Origin: Clavaria fumosa
Taxonomy: Eukaryota; Basidiomycota; Agaricomycetes; Agaricales; Clavariaceae
Reading direction: 5' to 3'
NCBI GenBank assembly: GCA_951802425.1
Contig: OX637799.1
Span: 1,984,001 to 2,048,000, forward strand
Length of the DNA: 64,000 nt
Positions 23,801 to 33,630 of the stretch are shown one piece after another. Within the stretch, counting starts at the first letter, position 1. Every line of letters starts with the position of its first letter. The position numbers were made by a program, and so were the translations under genes. A model generated the notes under the pieces. That model saw only the letters and a list, made by a program, of their open reading frames with translations, did not search any database and was not told the DNA's origin.

Positions 23801-24070
23801 GAGTTTTTGCAACTTGATACTGATGCAGATCAGACAGTCTGGCTCCTCGGGAGCCATCTGTTGCTCCCTCGCAGAATTGAGGGTGTGCGATCATACGGGC
23901 TCCGTCAGGCACATATCCAAAACGTTTTACATGACAACTTCAGGAATCTCTGGCGCAGCGTTCCCACCCTTATCATATCGCAACTTGGCAGAGATGCCAA
24001 CATGGTTACACAACTGGATTCCAGTATGATGGATGAACTCTTACAGGCCGTGTCCTTTATACAGAAATGA
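17839..24070 (+). pseudogene. KDZ transposase with CxC2 zinc cluster, interrupted and with one nonsense codon
   Basis: Exons: 17839-18090, 18140-18358, 18415-18783, 18829-19337, 19389-19789, 19839-19936 + 22643-22718, 22772-22910, 22972-23618, 23667-24070. The sum is 3114 nt (1037 aa) with all phases agreeing. The CxC2-like cysteine cluster spans exon 2-3 (CGQCRTQDAEYRCLDC, CASCLVSNHKYCP, WNGSFFERITLKDIGL, NGIHVVSLDFCAC). Transposase blocks: ALARITDN, LCPACPQPGKNLPDGW, GIDANFKLKRK, VPKFHLPAHRP, VGRTDGEAPERGW, KEMGPGSRRDTLDDHFGD, all hallmarks of Kyakuja-Dileera-Zisupton transposases; conserved Asp/Glu in these blocks presumably form the active site. A 2.7-kb element interrupts exon 6 (TSD CA). 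TGA at 23354-23356 (codon 816) replaces a probable CGA Arg. This element is therefore not autonomous. Confidence 0.93.
19937..22640. mobile_element. 2.7-kb non-autonomous CATCAGG element with microsatellite interior
   Basis: Ends CATCAGGAAGAAGGGAAATC (left) and GATTTCCCCTTTTCCTGATG (right) are inverted repeats. The target duplication CA (19935-19936, 22641-22642) is supported because removal restores KDZ exon 6 in frame. Inside: short TTAGG/CTTAG-type sub-terminal repeats (19965-20060, 22480-22610), trinucleotide GCC/CAG blocks (20180-20460, 22010-22390), and a ~150-200-bp module beginning CCAGGTGAAGAAATGG repeated at about 21478, 21665, 21812 and 21958. No transposase. Termini match the element at 49485-54057 for the first 12 bases. 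Open frames inside are repeat artefacts. Confidence 0.85.
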
Positions 24071-24159
24071 TAGCTTGTATTTGTAGAATCGTGTACTTAA
24101 CAGAATAATGAGTGCTTGATTAGGAATACAGTCATTATCTCCCGCAGGATGAGAGAACA

Positions 24160-26162
24160 CATGGGGGGTCATGGGCAGTGAGGGGATGCATGATGAGGGC
24201 AGCAAGGGCGGTGAAGGGACGCATGATGAGGGCAGCAGCGGTGGTGAGGGGATGCATGATGAGGACAGTGAGGGATGCATAATGAGAGAATGCACAACAA
24301 AGGATGCATGACGAGGGGACGTACGACGAGGGATGCATGACGAGGGCAATGGGGGTGGCAGGGGGATGCATGACGAGCAACGAGGGATGCATGATGAGTG
24401 GCAAGGGCAACAGTGGCAGCGAGGGCAACGGCGGCGACGAGGGTGGCGAGGGCAGAGAGGGCAATGGCGGCGGCGAGGGCGGCGAGGGCAGCAGCGGCGG
24501 CGAGGGCGGCGAGGGCAGCAGCAGCGGCGAGGGCGGCGAGGGCAGCAGCGGCGGCGAGGCCGGCGAGGGCAATGGTAGTGGCGAGGCCGGCGACGGGATG
24601 TATGATGAGGGCGGTGAGGGAATGCATGACGAGGGCAGCGAGGGGTGGTGAGGGGATGCATGACGAGGAACACACGGCAAAGGGATGCATGATGACAATG
24701 GCGAGGGGATGAATGATGAGAGAATGCACAACGAAGGATGCATGATGAGGGAACGTATGATGAGGGATGCATGATGAGCAATGAGGGATGCATGATGAGC
24801 AACGAGGGATACATGATGAGGGCAGCGAGGGCAACGACAGCGGCGACGGCAGCGGGGACAGCGGCAGCGGTGAGAGCAGCGAGGGCAATGGTGGCGGCGA
24901 GGGCGGCGAGGGCAATGGCGGTGGCGAGAGCAGCGAGGGCAGCAGCGGTGGTGAGGGCAGCGAGGGCAATGGCGGTGGCGAGGGCAGCGAGGGCAATGGC
25001 AGTGGCGAGGGCAGCGAGGGCAATGGCGGTGGCGAGGGCAGCGAGGGCAATGGCGGTGGCGAGGGCAGCGAGGGCAATGGCGGTGGCGAGGGCAGCGAGG
25101 GCAATGGCGGTGGCGAGGGCAGCGAGGGCAATGGCAGTGGCGAGGGCGGCGACGGGGGATGCATGATGAGCAACGAGGGATACATGATGAGGGCAGCGAG
25201 GGCAACGGTGGCGGCGAGCAGCGAGGGCAATGGTGGCGGCGAGGGCAGCGAGGGCAACGGTGGCAGCGAGGGCAACGGTGGCGGCGAGGGCGGCGAGGGC
25301 AATGGCGGTGGCGAGAGCAGCGAGGGCAGCAGCGGTGGTGAGGGCGGCGAGGGCAATGGCGGTGGTGAGGGCAGCGAGGGCAGCAGCAGTGGTGAGGGCG
25401 GCGAGGGCAGCGGCGGCGGCGAGGGCGGCGAGGGCAATGGCAGTGGCGAGGGCGGCAACGGGATGTATGATGAGGGCGGCGAGGGAATGCATGACAAGGG
25501 TGGCGAAGGGATGCATGATGAGGACGGCAAGAGGATGCATGATGAGAGAATGCACAATGAAGGATGCATGATGAGGGAACATACGATGAAGGATGCATGA
25601 CGAGGGCAGTAGGGATGGCGAGAGGATGCATGACAAGGGCAGTGAGGGGATGCATGACGAGGATGGTGAGGGATGCATGACGAGGATGGTGAGGGATGCA
25701 TGACAAGGACGACGAGCGGATGCATGACGAGGACGACGAGGGGATGCATGATGAGGATGGTGAGGGGATGCATGACGAGGACGGCGAGGGGATGCATGAC
25801 AAGGATGGTAGGGGGATGCATGACAAGGACGGCGAGGGGATGCATGATGAGGCAACGTACGATGAAGGATGCATGATGAGGGCAGTAGGGGTGGTGAGAG
25901 GATGCATGACGAGGGCAGCAAGAGGATGCATGACGAGGGCAGCAAGAGGATGCATGATGAGGATGGCGAGGGGATGCATGACAAGGACAGTGAGAGATGC
26001 ATGATGAGTGACGAGGGATGCATGATGAGCACAATGAGGGATGCATGACAAGGATGGCAGAGGGATGCATTGCACACGGTAGTGGCAGTGTACGGTAGTT
26101 AGCAAAAATCATGCATTATTGACCTACGGTAGTTAGCGTATATAATGCATAGAATCGCTCGC
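24160..26162. repeat. Right terminal inverted repeat of the KDZ element (minisatellite)
   Basis: Inverted copy of 7078-~9150, nearly identical in the outer ~330 bp and differing mainly by gains and losses of repeat units further in; for example, the block at 24880-25145 has extra GAGGGCAGCGAGGGCAATGG units. On the plus strand the unit reads as an MHDEDGEG-like octapeptide in one frame, which follows from the 24-bp period. Confidence 0.9.
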
Positions 26163-26307
26163 ATCGCCTGGCATGCAGCCAAAGAATGCCCGCAACTTCG
26201 AGAAAAAACAAAGTAATTACGAGGATGTCTGGTTGAGGAAGCCACGGTACGCGCGCCACCTCGTCTGGAGTGACCCTCTTCAGAACACAACATCTCCCTC
26301 TATCCTT

Positions 26308-28044
26308 ATGACTGAAACGGCCCATGCACTTCCTTTACCACCTGCCAATGAATTTTCTAACAATGCGTCTATGAAAACCATTCGTGATCATCCTCACTTG
26401 TTTCAAATTGTTACTCCAATAAAAACCAACATATTCGAGTCGTATCTGCGCATGCATCCAAACCGTCCTTTTGTTTCATCAGTATGCCGGGCACTCCGTG
26501 AGGGTTTCTGGCCATGGGCAGTGACGGAGGGTTTTTGCCGCCCACTCTTGTTTGATAATTCTTCTCGTCCACTCAAAGAATCGGCTCACATCGCCTTCGT
26601 TCGTGAACAAAGGGACATCGAGGTCTCTCTGGGTCAGTTCTCACCTGCATTTGGACCTGACTTACTTCCGGGTATGTTCAGCATACCCATTGGAGTTGTC
26701 CCGAAACCGGGTTCGGAAAAGCTGCGACTCGTGATAGATCAGAGCGCAGAACCTCACTCACCAAATTCTCTAATCCCCCGGTCGGAACGTTCAACGCCAC
26801 TCGACAATCTTCACCACCTCGGTGCCATTCTTCGTCGTGTCCACCAACTCCACCCAAACACACCCTTGATTCTCTTTAAATCCGATGTGACTCGCGCTTA
26901 TCGACTCGCGCCCATGCACCCCTTGTGGCAACTTAAACAGATCATCACAGTTGACCACGACCGCCACGTCGACCGGTGCAATAACTTCGGTAACGGTGCC
27001 GCAGGAAGGGTTTGGTGGTCAATCATCGCACTTGTCCTTTGGATAGCCGTGTTTGTCAGGCGGATCCCGGACCTCTTGGGATATGTCGATGATGAGTTTT
27101 CCTGGGATTTTCAGGGGCATCTTGAGTGGTACGCACCGTATCGCAAGTTCTTGCCAGCCAAGCAGTCTTCCCTGCTCGTCTTGTGGGATGAACTAGGAAT
27201 ACCGCACGAAGAGCGCAAGCAAATTTTTGGTTCGCCACTCACTATCATCGGTTTCGACGTCGATCCCAACCGCATGACGGTTACAATGCCGCTCGACGCC
27301 CGCACAGCCCTGATTACCGCAATTCGATCCTTCGCCATCCCAAGCCGTCGTCGCCCCCTTCGTGATTTCCAGTCCCTTGCTGGTTGGATTAACTGGGCGT
27401 TGAATGTCTATCCGCTCCTCAGGCCTGGACTTTCAGTACTCTATGCGAAGATTTCAGGCAAAAATAACCCTCATCAGCTCATATGGGTTAGTGTATCTCT
27501 CTGTCGTGAGCTTCTGTGGGTAGCCGAGCATATGGAACGATCAGATGGCATCCACATGTTGGAGTCAAGTGAATGGGATGCCACAGAGGCCGATTCGGTC
27601 TTCTACACTGACGCTTGCCCCTCCGGTTTGGCCTTTTGGTCTCCACGTCTCATGTGCGGTTTTCAGTCCAACACCTTTCCGCAATTCCACATCTTTGGAT
27701 TGGAAGCGCTCGCGGTACTTTCAGCCATCCATTTCGTCGCACACCATCTCACTTGCAGTGGATTGGCCCATCGAGTCCTTATTTACTGCGACAATACAAA
27801 TACAATCCAAATGTTCAACTCTTTGCATGCCGTACCTCCTCTAAATGCGATTCTCATAACCGCTTGTGACCTTATGCGTACTCACAAGATCATGCTCATG
27901 ATCCAGTATGTCCCGACACACGAAAACGTCATCGCGGACGCACTTTCTCGTTCTCAAAATGACCGCGCTCTTCGCCTCTACCCAACGCTATGCATTTCAC
28001 CATTTCAACCCCCTCGATTGACGCTGGGGGCAGCATCAATTTAA
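26308..28044 (+). CDS. Ngaro reverse transcriptase - RNase H
   Basis: Start chosen at MTETAHALPLPP; the frame is also open upstream to 26173. The gag stop at 26216 is in another frame. RT motifs: PIGVVPKPGSEKLRLVIDQS (~26690), KSDVTRAYRLAPMHP with the first catalytic Asp (~26880), and YVDDEFSW (~27082) with the paired Asp residues. RNase H: YTDACPSGLAFW (~27604), GLEALAVLSAIH (~27700), YCDNTNTIQMF (~27785) and NVIADALSRSQND (~27929), typical of the DIRS/Ngaro RT-RH module. The protein makes cDNA from the element RNA. It is full length (578 aa) with no stop. It overlaps the recombinase gene by 55 nt in another frame. Confidence 0.93.
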   Translation: MTETAHALPLPPANEFSNNASMKTIRDHPHLFQIVTPIKTNIFESYLRMHPNRPFVSSVCRALREGFWPWAVTEGFCRPLLFDNSSRPLKESAHIAFVREQRDIEVSLGQFSPAFGPDLLPGMFSIPIGVVPKPGSEKLRLVIDQSAEPHSPNSLIPRSERSTPLDNLHHLGAILRRVHQLHPNTPLILFKSDVTRAYRLAPMHPLWQLKQIITVDHDRHVDRCNNFGNGAAGRVWWSIIALVLWIAVFVRRIPDLLGYVDDEFSWDFQGHLEWYAPYRKFLPAKQSSLLVLWDELGIPHEERKQIFGSPLTIIGFDVDPNRMTVTMPLDARTALITAIRSFAIPSRRRPLRDFQSLAGWINWALNVYPLLRPGLSVLYAKISGKNNPHQLIWVSVSLCRELLWVAEHMERSDGIHMLESSEWDATEADSVFYTDACPSGLAFWSPRLMCGFQSNTFPQFHIFGLEALAVLSAIHFVAHHLTCSGLAHRVLIYCDNTNTIQMFNSLHAVPPLNAILITACDLMRTHKIMLMIQYVPTHENVIADALSRSQNDRALRLYPTLCISPFQPPRLTLGAASI

Positions 28045-29018
28045 TGCCTGCGGTTCGCGTGTCTAGGACCACACCCCGTGAGTCCTGGACACATCCTCGC
28101 TTGCTACAGGAACGAGCCATAGCCCTTGCGTCGTCCATTGAACGCTCGACTGCTGCTGTATATTATTCTGCTGTTCATTCATACGCCTCTTTTTGCCATG
28201 CGCATCATCTTCCGATTCAACCAACCCCCGATACGCTCAGTCTTTATGCCGTCTACATGTCCTACTATGTCAAACCTTCGACTGTTGATTCCTACCTCTC
28301 GGGCATTGCTTCTGCCCTTGAGTCCTTTTTTCCAGACGTACGAAATGCTCGGCGCCACCGCCTCGTCACCATGACAATCCAGGGTTGTAAAAAATTACGC
28401 GCGGTCCCAACCACCCGTAAACGCCCGCTTACGCGCGAAGAACTCTGCTCTACGCAGCGTGCACTCGCCACTTCCACTAACCACGATGACATCCTGTTCA
28501 TCGCCATCTTACTCACTGCCTTTCACGGCCTCCTTCGCTTGGGAGAACTGGTCTGGCCTGATGCCGTGACCTTACAGGACTATCGGAAGGTCTGTCTGCG
28601 TCACACGGTTCACCTTCTGCCTACAGGTTTCAGTTTTCACCTACCGGGGCACAAGGCAGATCGTTTTTATGAGGGTAACACCGTCCTCCTGCAACACCTT
28701 TCCACTCATGATGACCCAGACACGTCCTTTCGCGCCTATCTTCGGTCCTGCGACCGCCTCTTTCCTTTCAACCCCGAACTCTGGCTGCGTGTCGACGGTT
28801 CTATCCCCACACGCTCCTGGTTCATTCGTCGCCTTCTTCGTTTTTTTCCGGACAATGTGGGAGGCCACTCCCTTCGTGCGGGCGGCGCCACGGCCTTGGC
28901 GTCTGCAGGCGTCCCCTTATACATCATCCAGGCCATGGGCCGTTGGGCCTCGGATACCTTCCAGGTCTACATCCGTCAACACCCGTCTATTCTTGCCGCT
29001 GCTTCCATTGCCTCGTAG
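27990..29018 (+). CDS. Ngaro tyrosine recombinase
   Basis: 342 aa from MHFTISTPSIDAGGS. The N-terminal SAM-like/core-binding helices (AAVYYSAVHSYASFCHAHH, VDSYLSGIASALESFF) precede the catalytic domain: FHGLLRLGELVW with the first Arg (~28520-28560), HSLRAGGATALA with the His-x-x-Arg pair (~28864), and MGRWASDTFQVYIR with the nucleophilic Tyr (~28936-28977). These are the conserved R..HxxR..Y residues of tyrosine recombinases, which integrate a circular cDNA intermediate in YR retrotransposons and so leave no target duplication. Intact. Confidence 0.93.
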   Translation: MHFTISTPSIDAGGSINLMPAVRVSRTTPRESWTHPRLLQERAIALASSIERSTAAVYYSAVHSYASFCHAHHLPIQPTPDTLSLYAVYMSYYVKPSTVDSYLSGIASALESFFPDVRNARRHRLVTMTIQGCKKLRAVPTTRKRPLTREELCSTQRALATSTNHDDILFIAILLTAFHGLLRLGELVWPDAVTLQDYRKVCLRHTVHLLPTGFSFHLPGHKADRFYEGNTVLLQHLSTHDDPDTSFRAYLRSCDRLFPFNPELWLRVDGSIPTRSWFIRRLLRFFPDNVGGHSLRAGGATALASAGVPLYIIQAMGRWASDTFQVYIRQHPSILAAASIAS

Positions 29019-29091
29019 CCATCGCTTCTCTCATCCTCCTTCTTCTCCTTCCTTCCCCTTTCCACCTCTTTCTATTTCTCCTTTTAGCCCT

Positions 29092-29197
29092 TTACGGCCC
29101 ACTCGTCAATCTCACCTGCAGGCGCTTTTTCTGCGCCGTGATTGCCTAATCAGCCCGTTCACTCAAGCTCGTCCTCCTTGCTCGGTCATCAGATTAG
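29092..29197 (+). repeat. Ngaro split repeat B1
   Basis: From TTTACGGCCCACTCG to GGTCATCAGATTAG. It matches the terminal part of B2 (about 29816-29928) and joins A2 directly, as expected for the A1...B1-A2-B2 layout. Confidence 0.88.
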
Positions 29198-29928
29198 TCA
29201 GGTTTAAACCTGTTTACTTTAGTCTAATCTGTGGCCCGAGCACCTCAGATTTGTACGTCCTCTGGCATCCGTGCCTCTTACCTCCCTGGCATCCGTGCCT
29301 TCTACGCTCTGTGCGTCTCTTCACTCTCACATACCACGCCCTGTGCGTCTCACGCCCCGTGCGTCCAGATGCCCCGCATCCACTTCTCTATGCCCCGTGC
29401 ATCTTAGAGGCTTATAACACCCCTCTACCTCTCTTGTCTCTCGCTCCGTGCGTCTCAGAGGCTCATACCGCCTCCCTCTCTCTCTCCTAACCTAGTCTTA
29501 CACTTTGCTTACCTTCCTTTCACTCTCTGCTTATCAGTGTTTATCGTTGGAGCCTTGCTTCCATGCCGCCCAGCTCCCTTTCTCTTTTCATCCTAGTGCC
29601 CGCTCTTCATCTGAGTCATCTTCCCCTTTTTAAATGTGAGGGACACCAAGTTCACTTCTTCGCCCCCTCTCTCGCCCTCGGTGTCCCTTACGTATGTCGT
29701 TCCCTCTCAGTTTCCCTCTTCGCTCTCATCTTTTGTCTCTTATTAGCCTCGCATCTGTACTATTCGTGTCGCTACCCTCCCACCCTCCCTGTGTACTGTA
29801 GTCTGTTTGTTCTTCTTTACGGCCTCGGCCCACTCGTCAATCTCACCTGCAGGCGCTTTTTCTGCGCCGTGATTGCCTAATCAGCCCGTTCACTCAGGCT
29901 CGTCCTCCTTGCTCGGTCATCAGATTAG
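29198..29928 (+). repeat. Ngaro repeats A2 and B2 (3' end)
   Basis: A2 (29198-29774) repeats A1; B2 follows, and its last ~113 bp (29816-29928) repeat B1. The element ends CATCAGATTAG at 29928, mirrored by CTAATCTGATG at 4498 of the inverted solo unit. Open frames here (Cys/Leu-rich) are not called: they recur only because the repeat recurs. Confidence 0.9.
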
Positions 29929-30340
29929 ATTGTATTGTAGATTTCCATTTGCATCGGCGAAGCAAGTCGAAGCAAGTCCGATGACTATTTGTTACAGGGC
30001 GCGCGCTGCCCATGCGCACACTCATGAACGCACGTCAGGACAGGAGCGAAAACGGGTCCAGCCCACACACCCAGTACCGTCTACTGGCCACTCTGCATTC
30101 TGTCGCTATTCAGCCGTTCTGTTGACGACGGAGTTTTGCCAGCATTTTGAATTTGTTGAATTTCTACGGTAAGTGGTTATTCCGTTCTTGTGATCGACCT
30201 CGCGCAACTAATGTCAAGCCGGAGATGCTGAGGGGAACCGTAAAACTCAGGTGTTGCACTCGTCAAACACGTCATGGTAAGGCAGTGCGGATTGTCCCCT
30301 GTTTCTTTAAACAATATACATCACTCCTTGTCTACCTTTA

Positions 30341-30420
30341 CAGCACCTTCAGCGGCCATTCAGCTGTCCTGGGACGCGATGTAGGGTGCAGCGGCTCGGA
30401 CGGTGTTGCCGGCATGTTTT
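30341..30420 (+). repeat. Dispersed exon-like module (one of at least seven copies)
   Basis: Core TTCGGCGGCCATTCAGCTGT followed by AATGTCGGGTGCAGCGACTCGG. Other copies: ~30582-30665, 34881-34965, 36950-37025, 39548-39620, 54130-54215, 55196-55275. Most are preceded by CTTGTTTACCTTTACAG, which looks like a 3' splice site, and followed by a second one (TTGCCACAG), so the module looks like a duplicated exon with intron flanks. Reading frames differ between copies. Confidence 0.7.
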
Positions 30421-30869
30421 AATTGCCACAGCAGCTATAGCGAGGACCTTCTTGGACGACTAATGACAAAGCCGAGGCAGGACGCCCCACTGAGGGGAAC
30501 CGTAAAACATGTCGTGGTAAGGCGGCGCGGATTGTCCCCCGTTTCTTTCAGTAATATACATGGCTCCCTGTTTACCTTTACAGCACTTTCGGCGGCCGGT
30601 CAGCTGTCCTGAGGCACAATGTCGGGTGCAGCGACTCGGACGGGGTGTTGCCGGCGTGTTTTAATTGCCACAGCACTGGCAGCTGTGGCAAAGGGTTATT
30701 CTGTTCCTGTGGTCGATCTTCTTAGGCAACTAATAACAAGGCCGAGGCGGGTCGGGACGCCGGCAAAACTTTTCAAGTTCGGAGTTCACATTTTGTCCCC
30801 TCGTTTCAACAGTACGCATGACCCCTTGATTGCCTACACAGCACCCCTTCAGAGGCCATTCAGCTATTC

Positions 30870-31100
30870 CGCGTCTGTGCGCATGGCGGCGGCAAGGTTC
30901 GCATTCAACGTCGTGGCATACCTACGTGCCAACCCAGCGCCGAGCGCTCCCTCCTTGCCTTTCTAATCAGCCGGAGGTCTTGCGTGACGAGCCGGACGAC
31001 GCGGAGGTGCGGTGTGCGGTCGTTTGCAAGATATTGTGGCGGTTGCTGCTTGCCGTGAACGACATCGGCGGCGCCCTGCCACTGCTAGTCAAAATTACCC
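30870..31100 (+). pseudogene. PUL-gene fragments
   Basis: Contains RMAAARFAFNVVAYL (from ~30880), the conserved helix pattern of the PUL domain (VRTAAAGLAFNVAAYLQ in better copies). Then comes VLRDEPDDAEVRCAVVCKILWRLLLAVNDIGGALPLL (~30977-31090), which recurs at 32340-32430 and, degraded, at 36040-36110. Confidence 0.5.
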
Positions 31101-31244
31101 GAAGTGTAACACAAAAGCGTCAACTCGGCGATTTGGTTGTGGCCATTGAAACTTCCGCCGGAGGAGAGTCGGATAAATCATGAGACTCACTTGCCTTGAA
31201 CGACAGAGCATTCGGACGAGAATTACCGAGTTGATTCCGAGGTC

Positions 31245-31320
31245 TTAGTATATAGAGACAACCCAGAGGCCACAATTTGAAGAGACCGCAACCGCAACTA
31301 AATCCAATACGACAGATAGA
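31245..31320 (+). promoter_or_regulatory. Core promoter shared by the small G/H genes
   Basis: TTAGTATATAGAGACA lies ~75 bp before the ATG and is followed by CAGAGGCCACAA, AGAGACC and CAACTAAAT. The same order with few changes precedes G3 (56330-56412) and, on the minus strand, H1 (34322-34395), H2 (36609-36670), H3 (39364-39420) and H4 (49366-49425). Confidence 0.65.
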
Positions 31321-31633
31321 ATGTCCGAAGAACCAGTAGTACGTGTAACAACTGCCTCACTAATACAAAACTGATCCATTTTCTGGGTAGCCCAACCAGC
31401 CTATAAACGACATTGACCATGATCCTGGGACTACGGATGATGGGAGAGATGATAAGCCGGACGTGGCGAACAACTTGTCCGCCACTGGCACGTCGAATAC
31501 GGTCCCGACAGGCGATGCGACGGATCCGAGCAACACCGGTAGTCCGAATACCATAGACTTCTATGATGAAAGAATTCGTGCTATACAAGACACCATGAAA
31601 AGTGAATGGGAGTCATGCGGTGGTTCTGAGTGA
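31321..31633 (+). CDS. Small two-exon acidic protein, family G (copy G1)
   Basis: Exon 1 (31321-31338) encodes MSEEPV. A 61-bp GT-AG intron (31339-31399) follows, then exon 2 (31400-31633) to TGA. The protein of 83 aa is acidic and Asp/Thr/Ser-rich (HDPGTTDDGRDDKPD), with a more ordered tail IDFYDERIRAIQDTMKSEWES. Promoter and intron are conserved with copy G3 (56413) and the broken copy G2 (38041), while exon 2 has diverged. The conserved splice sites and open frame argue for a real gene. No known domain. The promoter similarity to family H suggests common ancestry. Confidence 0.5.
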
Positions 31634-31639
31634 TTATGC

Positions 31640-32300
31640 CCAGTGAGAAGTCCTTTGACACTAGCTGACACTATGTGACAAAAACTGACCAAGTCGGATA
31701 ACATCACCCCAAACCATTAGTTCGCACAACTCCTGGCTTAATCCATCCCTGCCTGATCAGTCGATTGTAGCCAGCATTTCTGATATTATCAGACTACTTG
31801 TACAATGTCAATTGCTTCGCCCATTCCCCGGCCTCCTCCATTGCTCACCCATTCTCCAGCCTTCTCCTTCGCTTGCTTGCTCGTCCTCCTCTCCCTGAGC
31901 ATGTAGTGGCAGTTAATTTCGTGATCTTGCAGTCTGAAAATGCTTGTAAGAATGATACAGATGAAAGAAAGCATTAGCATACCTTGACACAATCATTGCA
32001 AGTCTAAAACAAGCTGGATAAATGGCTGAGCTACGGCAAAGAAAGCAAAATACTTGAAGCTTTTCTTTGTCCTGTTGAATGTCGCTCCAGAACTCTTCAA
32101 ATTGGCTCAGAGTTCCAGTTAGATTTGCAGCCTTCCATTCACGAGCACATCCCCATCTATAAAACCACCACAACACAAGAGAATGGACAAGAATTCGGAC
32201 CAATTACTTTGGCAACACAGTCTGTGGCAGCTGCCACGAGCCTCGGCCACCTTTTCCAGCCTTCTTCTGTGTTTGCGGCGCTGTGGTGACTGCTATTTCG
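31640..32300. other. Unassigned, single-copy within the window
   Basis: It separates G1 from the next PUL/VLRDEPD-like fragment. A minus-strand frame at 31913-32203 contains GCAREWKAANLTGTLSQFEEFWSDIQQDKEK next to plausible splice sites and may be an exon of a lost gene. I recognise no family. Confidence 0.3.
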
Positions 32301-32789
32301 GACACATGAACTGGCTGCTGGACTTGCTGGGTACTAGTACTAGCCGGACGACGCGGAGGTGCGGTGTGCGGTCGTTTGCAAGATATTGTGGTGGTTGCTG
32401 CTTGCCGTGAACAACATCGGCGGTGCCCTGCCACTAAAGAAAATTTCTCAACAGCCTCGAGGTCAACAATTCAGGTGCAGTTGCTGCCGATGCATAGGAA
32501 GGTTTATCTGTCGGGGGCCTCACTGACCTCAGGCTGGACCCAGCAGCCTGCATGCCTATGCGTACAATCCAGGCAAAGGGGTGGAACGGAACACCAAAAC
32601 GAAACGAATTTTTAGGCGATTTTGTATGTCATTATCATCTTACATCAATTATGTGCCCTAAGAAATATAATCATCGTAGCAGGAGGAGGCCATTCCCGCA
32701 AATTTGCCTCCCAGCGTGTGGAAGGCTGTCGGCTCGAGTCTGCACTCGGATTTCATTCCCTTGCATTGGACAGTGGCGTCTCTGTCAGA

Positions 32790-33630
32790 AGGCGTTGAGA
32801 TACAGAAGGCGTTATCGCTATCGTGGTCTGAGCCGTTCCCACTCGTCGATTTGTGGAGAGTCGAAGGGGCTGAATCGCGTGGTCGACACCTGGTGCGTGT
32901 CGCACCCTGCGGCTGGCAATGGCTGCGAGGCGGTTCCTGAACCCATCTCTGGGTTCTTGGTGAAGGCCTTGAGCGGCGGCAGCAGCTCCCGCTCTGTGAC
33001 GCCGAGAAACTACATGCTGTTGTTGCTACGTCTGCTCTCGAACGGGTTTTATCGCGCGCCGTTAGCAGGGCGGCCGTCCCTCATGCAGGATCATCTGGCA
33101 GCGACGCAGACGGCAAAGACGCCGGGGACACCTCACGACAAACGTGCTGGTGCAGACGCTGCTTCAGAGGACGCGTCTGTGCGCACGGCGGCGGCGGGCC
33201 TTGCGTCTCAACGTTGCAGCGTTCCTACAGAAGGAGAACGCGAAGCGAGGCGGCGGGAGTAGTGGACTGCCGGGAAAAGAGGAGTTGGACACGGCGCAGA
33301 CTTGGAGGTGGAGATGGCGAGTGCCATGTTGGAGGCGATGTCGAGAGAGGAGGAGAACGTGGGATGTTGGTGGGTGTCGTGGCTGTTTTTATTATGTTGT
33401 GTCATGCTGATGGAGTTTCCCACTGCCCGGATCTCGCTTGTACTGCCTCAGTGCGTCGGTTGACGGCGTCGGCATTGCTAGTAAGACTTTCGCCGTTTTA
33501 CGAGAGCCAGTTATCTTCACTGCTGAAGGTTCTCCGAGCTCAGGCAATGCTCAGGAAGAAGCCGGACACATCCTTTTCGTGAGCAGAGAAGGACCTTTGA
33601 TAAAGGTCGCAGACAAGCCATGTAATTGAT
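32790..33630 (+). pseudogene. Largest PUL-domain gene fragment
   Basis: Across shifting frames it reads GFLVKALSGGS, then LLLLRLLSNGFYRAPLAG, the ADAASEDASVRTAAAGLA segment, LQKENAKRGGG, EVEMASAMLEAMSREEENVGCW, an intron-like break, then LSPFYESQLSSLLKVLRAQAMLRK and IKVADKP. These are successive segments of the helical PUL domain (PLAA/Ufd3/Lub1 C-terminal, also in PPPDE-PUL proteins), a Cdc48/p97-binding fold. Frameshifts prevent one continuous product. The copy at 40490-41091 + 48397-48640 is very similar. Confidence 0.65.

Larger units (their letters stand above)
7078..26162 (+). mobile_element. KDZ DNA transposon with ~2-kb minisatellite TIRs (19.1 kb with nested insertions)
   Basis: Both ends read GCGAGCGATTCTATGCATTA inward, and the inverted match continues for about 2 kb (7078-~9150 against ~24160-26162). 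The target duplication is AT (7076-7077 and 26163-26164), supported because excision restores the Ngaro gag frame. Content: accessory gene (9284-11198, minus), RNase H1-N gene (11821-17274), KDZ transposase (17839-24070). After removal of the copia element (12433-17254 plus TSD) and the 2.7-kb element (19937-22640 plus TSD) it measures about 11.5 kb. Confidence 0.88.
5258..29928 (+). mobile_element. Complete Ngaro-type tyrosine-recombinase retrotransposon (interrupted)
   Basis: Order: A1 (5258-5836), gag (5873-7077 continued at 26165-26216), RT-RNase H (26308-28044), tyrosine recombinase (27990-29018), B1 (29092-29197), A2 (29198-29774), B2 (29775-29928). The A1...B1-A2-B2 split direct repeats and a tyrosine recombinase in place of a DDE integrase define the Ngaro group of YR retrotransposons. 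DIRS-type inverted termini do not fit the right end. Without the 19-kb KDZ insertion the element is about 5.6 kb. All three genes are open apart from that insertion. There is no obvious target duplication, as expected for this group. Confidence 0.9.

Noticed and set aside
4498..29928. DIRS-type element with inverted terminal repeats
   Set aside because: The right end has B1-A2-B2 and the left A1, i.e. split direct repeats; the inverted unit is better explained as a separate solo A-B copy.
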